NCBI GenBank assembly: GCA_001795035.1
Contig: MGMW01000040.1
Coordinates: 1 to 7,422 of the forward strand
From: Chloroflexi bacterium RBG_13_53_26
Lineage (GTDB): Bacteria; Chloroflexota; Dehalococcoidia; UBA2247; RBG-13-53-26
DNA: 7,422 bases
Reading direction: 5' to 3'
Made by a program: the position numbers and the translations under genes. Position 1 is the first letter of the stretch. Each line of letters opens with the position of its first letter. The notes below the pieces were generated by a model. It was given only the letters and a program-made list of their open reading frames with translations. It was not told the DNA's origin and did no database searches. This document shows, piece after piece, positions 1-6,732 of this stretch.

Positions 1-457
1 ATTCACCCTGGCCGGGAAGGATGTTCCAATGATCGAAACCCGTTGGATCGCTCTGAAGATGCCACTTGCCGATGAGGGCCGTCTCGTATCCCGCCGCCTG
101 AAGAAGCTTGGGGAAGGTCTCCTGCGACCCGTCGAAAGCTTGGGTGTTGTCGCGAACCCCGTTGAGATGGCTGTACTTCCCAGTGAGGATGGTGGCCCGG
201 CTGGGCGCGCATATCCCGTTGGTGCAAAAGCACCTATCAAACCGCACGCCTTCCCGGGCGATCCGGTCGATGTGCGGGGTCCGGTTGAGGCGGCCTCCAT
301 AGCAGCTGATGGCCTGCGCGGCGTGGTCGTCCGCCATGATGAAAACGATGTTGGGCGGGGGAGCGGAGGGGGCTTTCTCGCGCGAGAATTCATGCCGGCG
401 GAGAGGGCCGGCCAGCGAGGCCCAGCCGATGGACTTAACGAATTCGCGTCTTTTCAT
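1..457 (-). CDS. S1-family sulfatase (formylglycine-dependent), N-terminal part, runs off the window
   Basis: Exported hydrolase that removes sulfate esters, probably from a sulfated glycan. Only the first 152 residues are in the window. Visible are a twin-arginine-like start (RREFVK, residues 3-8) with a short hydrophobic stretch, the metal-binding N-I-V-F-I-M-A-D-D-H segment (Asp43, Asp44), the sulfatase signature C-A-P-S-R at 83-87 followed by T-G-K (Cys83 is the residue matured to formylglycine), and the G-K-W-H motif (Lys131, His133). These match the catalytic core of S1 sulfatases, which are usually 450-550 aa. The ATG is chosen because a GGAGG (464-468 on this strand) lies 6 nt upstream and a promoter lies just beyond it. 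The h-region before P-L-R-R is unusually short for a Tat signal, so export is likely but not certain. The substrate class cannot be assigned without the C-terminal half. Composition is much richer in G/C than the genes at 1925-5398. Confidence 0.93.
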   Translation of the reverse strand, partial: MKRREFVKSIGWASLAGPLRRHEFSREKAPSAPPPNIVFIMADDHAAQAISCYGGRLNRTPHIDRIAREGVRFDRCFCTNGICAPSRATILTGKYSHLNGVRDNTQAFDGSQETFPKLLQAAGYETALIGKWHLQSDPTGFDHWNILPGQGE

Positions 458-474
458 CAGCGTCCTCCCCCGGG

Positions 475-503
475 CTTATAGCACAGGGCCGGGAATGGGT
501 CAA
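475..503 (-). promoter_or_regulatory. sigma70-like promoter for the sulfatase
   Basis: On the minus strand a -35 TTGACC (503-498) and a -10 TATAAG (480-475) are separated by exactly 17 bp. Each hexamer differs from consensus at one base. Transcription would start about 10 nt before the ATG at 457, so the leader is very short and the GGAGG ribosome site lies almost at the 5' end of the mRNA. The sulfatase therefore appears to be transcribed separately from the genes upstream, on the near side of repeat R1. Confidence 0.55.
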
Positions 504-659
504 ACGCGGAGTCCGGCCGCTATCGAGAAGCTCTGAATGAGGCATAAGAATTTCCTTTTAATCGGTAAGGTCGATCCCTTTCCGCCCGGAGCCTGGGGCG
601 CGTTCGGAATCGGCTTGCATCCCCATCCTGACCTCGTCAACGAGGGTATTCGGTCCCGG

Positions 660-808
660 AATTGATAATAATTTCCTCTTCAGATGCGCCGGCTGAGTGA
701 GCGTCCATGGCACCGATTTTGCCTCATCCCATTGGTGGGGATGGAAAATCAGGGATTTGCCTCTTGTCAAATTGGGTTGAAACAGGCGGAAAGGGGCCGG
801 AAAGCCGC
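660..808. repeat. Direct repeat R1, 149 bp, intact (empty IS1111-type target site)
   Basis: Bases 667-808 align without gaps to 6753-6894 with 9 mismatches (about 94% identity), and 660-666 match 5448-5454 on the far side of the inserted element. Similarity stops abruptly at 808/809 and at 659/660. The interior holds short inverted repeats, such as ACCGAT with a partner about 12 nt away, and CATCCC/GGGATG. No credible protein is encoded. The minus-strand transposase fragment at 809-1426 runs straight into it. It may be the terminal piece of an insertion sequence or a small non-autonomous element. The family is not recognised. Confidence 0.85.
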
Positions 809-1426
809 TGGTAGGGGAAAGGCAGCCCGGCAGGCCTTCTTGACCTTCCCTCTGTGGGCATTGGCGTAGAGGCCGTAATATCTGACCGTGACCTGGCCTT
901 TGTCAGGGATATGGGAAGTCACCCTGGCGATGAACTCGAGGTCGTCCATCCGCTCTACCTCTTTGGCATTTTTGCCATACTGGTAGCAGACCTGGCCTGT
1001 GTGTTCATCGAGGGAGAGGCGTTCCAGAGAGAGCAACGGCCGGATCATATGCTTTCCCACGCGCTCAGCCTCCTTTTTAGTCTTGGCTCTGACCAGGCTA
1101 TGGACGTTGAACCCCGTATGCCGCCAGGAGAGAAGGCGTTCTGCCCATTCCGGACTCAGGAGTTCCATGTGGACAAAAAACCCAAGAACCTCCCGAGCGA
1201 AGAGCTCCACCAAGCGCGAATCATCAATCCGGGAGACTTTGTGGAAGATACCGGCCTCGTCCACTCCTCCCTCGGTCACCAAGAAATGGATGTGCGGGTG
1301 GAGATTGATCCGGTCGCCGAATGTCTGGATGGCCGCAATCACTCCGGGCATGAGCTCGCTTGCGGTGAGAGCCTCAAAATAGCTGATCAGGGATTGGAGG
1401 GCCAGGCGGCAGAGTGAGCCCAGGAG
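809..1426 (-). pseudogene. IS91-family (HUH/Y2) transposase fragment, truncated at both ends
   Basis: This reading frame, about 206 codons, is the central catalytic part of an IS91-type rolling-circle transposase (Y2_Tnp). It contains the HUH metal motif H-P-H-I-H followed by F-L-V-T-E-G-G, and the paired catalytic tyrosines in V-R-Y-Y-G-L-Y (a Y-x-x-x-Y pattern) followed by A-N-A-H-R-G-K. The usual protein is about 380-400 aa. The N-terminal zinc-finger region and the C-terminal domain are missing. The homologous frame is open from about 1426, upstream of the first ATG at 1351, so that ATG is not a true start. The 3' cut is exact: the last transposase codon ends at 809 and the next base belongs to repeat R1. 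The 5' cut falls inside the amidohydrolase gene. No IS91 ends are visible, so this is an immobile remnant. Confidence 0.9.
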
Positions 1427-1733
1427 CTTCGTTGTAAGGTATTTGCTTCACACTGACCGGACTGGCATCGTTGCCGTTGTTGTCCTTAACCCAAAATATT
1501 CCGGCCAGGGAAATACTGATGGTACCACCCCACTGGTCCATTGTTTCGACAGCCTTGGCATACTGGGTTTTGGCATCCATATGCGTGTGCATATCCACAA
1601 TAGGCACGGTGGATAGCGGGTAGATCACCTGCTGGTCGGTCGGTTTGGTGACGACGGAGGCGTTGCCCAGGGTGGTTAATCCAAATAGCAGTTGGCCTGT
1701 AAGAGAAAGGGCGGAAAGATATTTCGTGAACAT
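1427..1733 (-). pseudogene. Exported amidohydrolase-family protein, N-terminal fragment cut by IS91 remnant
   Basis: The fragment starts at the ATG at 1733 with a signal-peptide-like segment (M-F-T-K-Y-L then hydrophobic residues to about 25). Next comes V-D-M-H-T-H-M, whose His49 and His51 match the first metal-binding H-x-H of amidohydrolase TIM barrels (Amidohydro_2-like), and then W-G-G-T-I-S-I-S-L-A-G, probably the next beta strand. Only about 102 residues survive. After Q-I-P-Y-N-E-A the frame crosses into IS91-derived sequence and ends at a stop at 1374, so no barrel can form. The open frame also extends upstream to a TTG at 1841, but that part looks non-coding and has no ribosome site, so the 1733 start with its signal peptide is preferred. 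It lies 191 bp after the glycosidase on the same strand and may once have been the third gene of that operon. The precise junction is uncertain by several bases. Confidence 0.75.
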
Positions 1734-1924
1734 GGCCAGTGGTTTTTTGTATTGAATATTGATGGTGCCTGGTTCCATATCCCCGGCCCGGCACTGAACA
1801 GATATACTGCCTTTCCCTTTAGTGCGAATGTTCAGCAGCAATCTCCCCTCGTATGCCTGGCGTTTATTTTGTTTGTACCCTTCATGACTGAACCGGTTTC
1901 CTTAGGGAAGATACCCGCCTCCGG

Positions 1925-3700
1925 TTATTGGGTAATGGTGAACCAAACCCGAATGTTACACGGTGGTTGCCAGGTGCTTTCACTGATTGGTCTCATAACC
2001 ACAGGATATTTCCCGAACATGTCAGAATGAATATGCTGCATGACCAAATAGGTATTCTTTAAGTTTGAACCCGATGGTGCCAATTCAGGAGCGAATTTCA
2101 GCTCATCCTGCAGTTCAATATAATTGCTGTAGTTAGGCTCCGAATCAAAGAAAGGTTGAAAGTTGCTATCAACTGACATCAGGTAAGGACCATAAAACAG
2201 TGCTGCCTGCATTTTACCGGAAATCGGAAATGCAATCTCCCTCTTGTCATTATTGACCCATTTCACTTTATAGTCCAATTCAACATCAATCTGGTCGCCG
2301 GTTTGAAGGATTTGATCCAGTACCAGGTAATCACCTTTCTGCTCTGTTCGCAACTTTTTCCCGGCGAAAGTTAACTCAACCTGCCTGGCCCAGCTGGGTT
2401 TTCGTATCGCCAAAACTGAATTTATCCCGGCTTTAACAACACGCATCTTAAATTGGTTAGAGTGGTTGTTTGCTTGTTCTGCTGTTAAATGGAGCTCGTT
2501 ATCGTTATATTCTCCGTCGAGGAACAGGTTGAAGTGAATCGTGTTATCCTTTCTGGTAAAAATGATTTCTTTCGTTTCATAAAGGGCACGGAGGGCATGA
2601 AAATTACAGCACCACCATGACCGGGCAACATCTTTATCTATTCCAATGCCCATTCCCGAGTCAATTGTCCTATGCCCGAAATCGCCCGTTTGATATTGGT
2701 TGATAAACAGATGGTTGATAAGGCAGTGCTCTGATTTTTCAAGGTATTTTGTTTCTCCTGTAGTTTCCCATAGGCGAAGCGACAGCATGACGAAATCAGC
2801 TTCTGAACAACCTTCATCCCGTGCATCTTTTGAAATACCAACAGTTCCAAAATATTCGGGAACACCGCCAAAAATCATATATTCCGGCGAGCTGATCAAT
2901 TCATTGTACCGGTCGGTCACAAATTTCAGTTGTTCTGTTTTGCCCGTCCGGTCGTAAAGCATCAGGGTGCCCAATAACGTATTAAGGTAGCCATGACTGT
3001 GTTGCTTGCCGGGAGGAGGAAGCAATGTGAATACTCTTGAGGCCGTTTGCATATATTTTTCATCTTTGGTTTCATCCCAAAGCAATACCAGTCCTTCCAT
3101 CAATTGGGTGAAACAAATGTAACCCATGAAATCTTTATCCTTCAGTCGCTCCACCACTTGCGGATTGGTACAATTATCAGCAATTCCATTGATGAAATCT
3201 CCAAGTTTTTTAGCTGCAGCAAGCACTCTGGGTTGACAATCCATTTGATAATATTTCATCAGGCCAACCAACAAACGACCGTTTCCCCAAAGCAAGGCCA
3301 TTTGCGGTCCAGCCAGTTTTTCAGCATCAAACAAAAGATCAGGATTTCCAAAACGACCATCCTGATGTTGGTACTGAAGAGCTTCATTCATCAGCTCATG
3401 CAAGTTAACCGGATTGTTTTCAGCCGGGTAGGAGGAAAAAACATCGAAATAACGCCCGGAAATATCCCCGCTGAAATCCGTAAACCGACGCTTAAATTCC
3501 GGTTTGAGCGAGATATCTGCCAAAATAAAATCAGAAGACATTTCAGGTATCTTACCAAACATGATCCGGTCGCTTACCATCTTTATCCGTTGATTAATTT
3601 CTCCGACCGTAATTTCGTCAGTATGGATTGCTGCACCAGGGCCGATTCCTTCGGCACGGGATACAACTAAAACTGCCAGTAGAAAAAGGATATGTTTCAT
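1925..3700 (-). CDS. GH127-like (DUF1680) glycoside hydrolase, probable beta-L-arabinofuranosidase, exported
   Basis: A 591-aa protein with a signal peptide (M-K-H-I-L-F-L-L-A-V-L-V-V-S, cleavage near 16-25), an (alpha/alpha)6-barrel domain to about residue 380 and C-terminal beta-sandwich regions. The distinctive GH127 zinc-thiolate site is present: E296-G-C298 and the pair C364-C365 in S-W-W-C-C-N-F-H-A. These align with Glu338, Cys340, Cys417 (nucleophile) and Cys418 of the characterised Bifidobacterium enzyme HypBA1. E282 in P-E-Y-F-G fits the acid/base Glu322 position. The family releases beta-L-arabinofuranose from plant glycans or glycoproteins. Substrate here is inferred, and related families share DUF1680. 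The length is at the short end for the family, but the gene looks complete. The upstream gene ends 27 bp before its ATG, so the two are probably co-transcribed. The ribosome site is weak, as is common in Bacteroidota. Confidence 0.85.
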   Translation of the reverse strand: MKHILFLLAVLVVSRAEGIGPGAAIHTDEITVGEINQRIKMVSDRIMFGKIPEMSSDFILADISLKPEFKRRFTDFSGDISGRYFDVFSSYPAENNPVNLHELMNEALQYQHQDGRFGNPDLLFDAEKLAGPQMALLWGNGRLLVGLMKYYQMDCQPRVLAAAKKLGDFINGIADNCTNPQVVERLKDKDFMGYICFTQLMEGLVLLWDETKDEKYMQTASRVFTLLPPPGKQHSHGYLNTLLGTLMLYDRTGKTEQLKFVTDRYNELISSPEYMIFGGVPEYFGTVGISKDARDEGCSEADFVMLSLRLWETTGETKYLEKSEHCLINHLFINQYQTGDFGHRTIDSGMGIGIDKDVARSWWCCNFHALRALYETKEIIFTRKDNTIHFNLFLDGEYNDNELHLTAEQANNHSNQFKMRVVKAGINSVLAIRKPSWARQVELTFAGKKLRTEQKGDYLVLDQILQTGDQIDVELDYKVKWVNNDKREIAFPISGKMQAALFYGPYLMSVDSNFQPFFDSEPNYSNYIELQDELKFAPELAPSGSNLKNTYLVMQHIHSDMFGKYPVVMRPISESTWQPPCNIRVWFTITQ

Positions 3701-3727
3701 GGCTTATCTTGTTTGATACACACTTGA

Positions 3728-5398
3728 CTATTTCTTTACTCCCTGCCGTGTGACAATCGGAACATATCCCACCTCCATGCCTTTTGGTGGGGTAACGATC
3801 AGGGCCGGGTCGATTTCCGCCACTTTCCCGATCAGGGGTGCGGGAAGATACTCCCGGTCCTTTGTCCAGTGGCGGTGCAGCAATTCAACACGCCTTTGCA
3901 TTTCTTCACGCTCCTCCCTGGTCAGGTCCGCATTGAGCAATGCGGGCTGGTCGGCAAACCGGTACCAGTAATAGGTTATCGTACTGCCGTCACCCAGTTT
4001 AGCCGTGAATGGTCCTGCAACCGGACCCGGAGTTTTCCAGCAACTCTCTTTTTCTTCAGGAGTTACATAGGCTACGGGGGTTTTTTCTTCAGGATTACTG
4101 AAGTCAACCTTGTGCAACCCGGTTTCGGCCGGTACCTCTTTGTGCGATACGGCAACCCACTGGCCTATGTCGTCATTTTTGGCTTTGACCAGTTTATAGT
4201 ACTCAGGCAGAGTCACTACAGAGCCATTGCCTGTTTTTCTGCTTGTGATCAGATCACCTTCCCAACGAACCCTCAAAGTTGCCGAATCAGTGACATTTGC
4301 ATCCATATAAGAAGCAATATTCAATAAGGCACGCTTATTCTTGGGGATGTGATCGCCATAAAAACTCCAGTTTGACCGGACTCCCTTCTGGAACTTCTGC
4401 ATGAAAGCCCCTGCGAGGTCAATAATACCATCGGCCGGGGGACCTCCCTTAAACCAGGCTTCCACCTTGTCCCAGAGTGCCTTCTTATTATAGACCATCA
4501 GGCGGTGCAACAGATCAGAATTGCCATCAGGCCCAAGCGGATACTGGGTCGGAGTAAGCCTTGCGTAGGTCTGTCCCCTGGAATCGGTAGCTTCAGCTGA
4601 CCGGATGTCCTGGGTTTCCATTTGAAACGCCTTGTTGGCATCCGATGGGCGCTGATCCAAAAACAGGCCACTCAGCCTGGGATCTTCGACGGTAGCCCGG
4701 GTCCAGAAATAAGGGGTGAAAAACGCAACGGGTCCCTTGAAATTCCCGGTGTTAAGAAACAGGGTCCAGCACTGATTTCCGCTAGGAACGGCTTTCCCTG
4801 CAGTGTTGGTCTTCGGCTCAGTGAGCGGCAAAGGAAGGTAACCGCTGCCAAACCATTCTCCGCATGTGCCCTGTTTCAGGTTTAGTCCGTCGGGGGGCCA
4901 CAACACCCATGGAGTCAGTTGAGCTACACCATAATGACCTTTCGGGTCGTTCCAGTCCCTGCCCTGCCCGGCGCCAGGCCCGTTGGCCCATCCGATAAAG
5001 TTGAGCTGCACGCCACCCATAATGAATTTGGGTGTCTCAGTGGCATACTCGGTATCGCGCCACCACCCTAGCCCACCTTCAACATCCGTATAGAAATCCT
5101 TCACAGGCAATGGCTTATCGTTAAGCGGAAACATCCACGTGCCGAACAGGCCCGATTGAAAGCTCCTACCGGGATATTGCCTCACCAAGGGCCAGGCGGC
5201 TGCGTACATCGAGTATCCTGCATTATAGGATTGATCAACTTTCTCCACCTTTGTAATCATATACCCGCCGACATTGCCATTACGGATCGCTTTTTCTCCG
5301 GGGGTTCCATCCTGAGCCAAAACAGAGGATACAGGCAGAGTGCAGAGAATTAAGGCTGTTAATGGATTCAGGATGCTTTTTTTTGTGATTTGTTTCAT
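3728..5398 (-). CDS. Secreted protein of unknown function (556 aa), first gene of the GH127 operon
   Basis: I do not recognise a named family. The protein starts with a clear signal peptide (basic M-K-Q-I-T-K-K, hydrophobic core, A-Q-D cleavage near residue 28-29). The mature part is rich in Trp, Tyr, Gly and Pro, with conserved-looking stretches G-G-Y-M-I-T-K-V (44-51), G-L-F-G-T-W-M-F-P (83-91), T-C-G-E-W-F-G-S-G-Y (178-187) and Y-Y-W-Y-R-F-A-D-Q-P (476-485), then a charged helix (493-510) and the end G-Y-V-P-I-V-T-R-Q. Three cysteines remain after the signal (179, 210, 453). No transmembrane helix or lipobox is seen. Co-location 27 bp upstream of the GH127 gene suggests extracellular or periplasmic glycan handling, but that is inference. 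The remains of repeat R2 begin 49 bp upstream of its start codon, so its original promoter region may have been lost. No convincing promoter is visible in the short leader that is left. Confidence 0.8.
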   Translation of the reverse strand: MKQITKKSILNPLTALILCTLPVSSVLAQDGTPGEKAIRNGNVGGYMITKVEKVDQSYNAGYSMYAAAWPLVRQYPGRSFQSGLFGTWMFPLNDKPLPVKDFYTDVEGGLGWWRDTEYATETPKFIMGGVQLNFIGWANGPGAGQGRDWNDPKGHYGVAQLTPWVLWPPDGLNLKQGTCGEWFGSGYLPLPLTEPKTNTAGKAVPSGNQCWTLFLNTGNFKGPVAFFTPYFWTRATVEDPRLSGLFLDQRPSDANKAFQMETQDIRSAEATDSRGQTYARLTPTQYPLGPDGNSDLLHRLMVYNKKALWDKVEAWFKGGPPADGIIDLAGAFMQKFQKGVRSNWSFYGDHIPKNKRALLNIASYMDANVTDSATLRVRWEGDLITSRKTGNGSVVTLPEYYKLVKAKNDDIGQWVAVSHKEVPAETGLHKVDFSNPEEKTPVAYVTPEEKESCWKTPGPVAGPFTAKLGDGSTITYYWYRFADQPALLNADLTREEREEMQRRVELLHRHWTKDREYLPAPLIGKVAEIDPALIVTPPKGMEVGYVPIVTRQGVKK

Positions 5399-5447
5399 GA
5401 TTATTTCTTAATGATAATATTTATCGGAACTTCTTTATTCACTGATA

Positions 5448-5454
5448 AATTGAT
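5448..5454. repeat. Left remnant of direct repeat R2 (cut off by the IS)
   Basis: These seven bases (AATTGAT) equal 660-666, the first bases of R1. Joined to 6753 onward they rebuild the R1 sequence exactly over 17 bp. Taken alone the match is too short to trust. The precise fit with the inferred IS boundary is what supports it. Confidence 0.65.
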
Positions 5455-5461
5455 AGGTAAC

Positions 5462-5477
5462 ATGATGATGTGATGCA
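5462..5477. repeat. Left subterminal inverted repeat of the IS
   Basis: ATGATGATGTGATGCA is the perfect reverse complement of 6734-6749. The match stops at both edges. It lies 7 bp inside the inferred left end, and its inner bases also form the foot of the leader hairpin (5474-5532). Confidence 0.92.
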
Positions 5478-5532
5478 CCTCCTCGGGGAGTTTGATAGAC
5501 TCCCCGTTGAGAACTATTAACTAGGAGGTGCA
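5474..5532 (+). promoter_or_regulatory. Leader hairpin that hides the transposase ribosome binding site
   Basis: A 10-bp perfect stem pairs 5474-5483 (TGCACCTCCT) with 5523-5532 (AGGAGGTGCA). The 3' arm contains the whole AGGAGG ribosome site (5523-5528), which ends 7 nt before the ATG. Inside it is a second 8-bp stem, 5484-5491 with 5499-5506, with a 7-nt loop. An mRNA starting upstream of 5474 would therefore have a blocked ribosome site, which should keep recombinase synthesis low. Confidence 0.75.
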
Positions 5533-5535
5533 CAG

Positions 5536-6552
5536 ATGAATTATGTCGGGATTGACCATCATCGTCAATACTCTCATCTGACGGTGATGGATCAAGAGGG
5601 TCAGGTGCTTCGATCCGGGCGGGTACCCAACGTCCGGGTTGAGATCAAGAAGTTCCTTGAAGGTTTGGAGCAGGTTGAAGCCGTCATCGAGACAGGACGC
5701 TCGAGCTATACGATGGTGGATGTACTGGAGGAGGTGGGCGTGGGGGTTAAGATTGCCCGCCCGAATGAAGTGAAAGCGATCGCTCGGGCAAAGATCAAGA
5801 GGGACAATCGGGACTCGGAGGTGTTGGCCCATCTTTTACGGATGAAGATGATCCCGGAGGTGTATCGGCGGTCTCAGGAGAACCGGCAAGCCCAACGGGT
5901 CTTGCGGCAGCGGGCCTTTTATGTGAGCGCGATGACGGCGTTGAAGAATCGGGTTCATGCGTTGCTCGCTCAGCAGAGAGAGGAGGTCCGGGAGGAGGTG
6001 GCCAGGGAGACGAATATCTTTTCGGAGAAAGGGAGGAAGATGCTCTTGGGACTGGATCTGGCTCGGGGTGAGAAGAGGTTGTTGGAGGCGCTGCTGAAAA
6101 CATATCGCCATTTGGAAACACGGATCGGGGAGTCGACCTCCTTTGTAGAGAAGCTCTATGAGGAGAGCCGGGAGGCTCAGTTCATCCGGACCATTCCTGG
6201 ATTTGGGAAATATTTAGCGGTGCTGGTGGCGGTTGAGATCGCCGACGTCAACCGGTTTGCTGATGCGGCTCATCTTCATGCTTATGCGGGGGTGATTCCT
6301 TCCACTCACAGTTCCGGCGACAGGACCCATCATGGGAAGAGCTTGCGGGCTGGCAACCGCTGGTTGCGCTGGGCGGCGGTGGAGGCAGTCTGGCCTGGGG
6401 TCCGGGCCGACTTTGATCTCCGCTGCTTGTTTGAACGGCTGGCCCGCAACAAAGGCGCCAATAAAGCCAAAGTGGCCACAGCCAGGCGACTTCTGACGAC
6501 TATCTACAACGTCTTAAAAGAGGGACGGAATTACGTTGCGTATCGGAGATAA
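5536..6552 (+). CDS. IS110-family transposase, IS1111 group (DEDD/serine recombinase)
   Basis: This 338-aa recombinase catalyses RNA-guided, duplication-free insertion and excision of the element through a circular intermediate. The N-terminal RuvC-like domain shows the DEDD set: D7 (G-I-D-H-H), E52 (I-E-T-G), D90 and D93 (K-R-D-N-R-D). A central coiled coil (about 140-215) is followed by the C-terminal Transposase_20 domain, with I-P-G-F-G (220-224), A-Y-A-G (249-252), S-S-G (259-261, carrying the likely serine nucleophile) and G-K-S-L-R-A-G-N-R-W-L-R (267-278). All key residues are present and the length is normal (320-420 aa), so the protein is probably active. The start is fixed by AGGAGG 7 nt upstream. 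Translation is probably repressed by the leader hairpin. The stop codon (6550-6552) abuts the first base of the predicted guide RNA, so a read-through transcript would include both. Confidence 0.95.
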   Translation: MNYVGIDHHRQYSHLTVMDQEGQVLRSGRVPNVRVEIKKFLEGLEQVEAVIETGRSSYTMVDVLEEVGVGVKIARPNEVKAIARAKIKRDNRDSEVLAHLLRMKMIPEVYRRSQENRQAQRVLRQRAFYVSAMTALKNRVHALLAQQREEVREEVARETNIFSEKGRKMLLGLDLARGEKRLLEALLKTYRHLETRIGESTSFVEKLYEESREAQFIRTIPGFGKYLAVLVAVEIADVNRFADAAHLHAYAGVIPSTHSSGDRTHHGKSLRAGNRWLRWAAVEAVWPGVRADFDLRCLFERLARNKGANKAKVATARRLLTTIYNVLKEGRNYVAYRR

Positions 6553-6687
6553 CTCGGCCGCCTTGGGAAATTATTTAATGGGCCGGAGAAGGCTGCATTG
6601 TTTGATAGGTTAAGGGGCCGGGATCTGATGTTAGAGTGTGTGCGGACGTAGCCTTCGGGCTAAGGGCACGGATAGAAGGATGGTCCA
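6553..6687 (+). ncRNA. Predicted bridge RNA (seekRNA) of the IS1111-type element
   Basis: Two consecutive stem-internal loop-hairpin units can be drawn by hand. Unit 1: base stem 6555-6565 with 6611-6620 (one bulge at 6560), an internal loop with strands 6566-6576 and 6600-6610, and an apical hairpin 6577-6599. Its strands match the target: 6566-6576 is the reverse complement of 6752-6762 (11 nt) and 6602-6610 equals 5450-5458 (9 nt). Unit 2: base stem 6621-6625 with 6682-6686, internal-loop strands 6626-6639 and 6670-6681, and an apical stem GTGC/GCAC (6640-6643, 6666-6669) capped by TAGCC-TTCG-GGCTA (6649-6662). Its 3' strand 6672-6679 (ATAGAAGG) equals the joint of right end plus left end in the circular form, and 6628-6633 is the reverse complement of left-end bases 5458-5463. 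This is the target loop plus donor loop layout known for bridge RNAs. Exact RNA ends are not visible. Confidence 0.82.
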
Positions 6688-6732
6688 CCAGACCTCAAGA
6701 GAAAAGAAAGGAGAAGAAAAGAAAATTAGTCC

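Noticed and set aside
548..560. AATTTCCTTTT near 550 as a third copy of the repeat edge or another target site
   Set aside because: Only 11 bases agree with R2, and surrounding bases do not align. This is within chance for A/T-rich sequence.
632..645. CCTCG-TCAA-CGAGG hairpin between R1 and the sulfatase promoter
   Set aside because: The stem is only 5 bp with no T-run or known regulatory context. It is too weak to call.
558..770. Small minus-strand frame through repeat R1
   Set aside because: It is made mostly of repeat sequence. The same repeat is read in a different context at R2, with no recognisable protein and no ribosome site.
854..1417. Plus-strand open frame of 187 codons
   Set aside because: It is antisense to the IS91 transposase core, whose minus-strand product has clear catalytic motifs.
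1374..1841. Open frame from a TTG at 1841 to a stop at 1374 as one complete gene
   Set aside because: The upstream 36 codons look non-coding and the last residues are IS91-derived sequence in another frame. The real start is more likely the ATG at 1733, and the gene is truncated.
5441..5447. Extension of repeat R2 further left than AATTGAT
   Set aside because: ACTGATA does not match GTCCCGG at 653-659, so the repeat ends here.
6649..6662. TTCG-capped hairpin as a transcription terminator
   Set aside because: No T-run follows on either strand, and the hairpin fits as the apical stem of the donor loop of the guide RNA.
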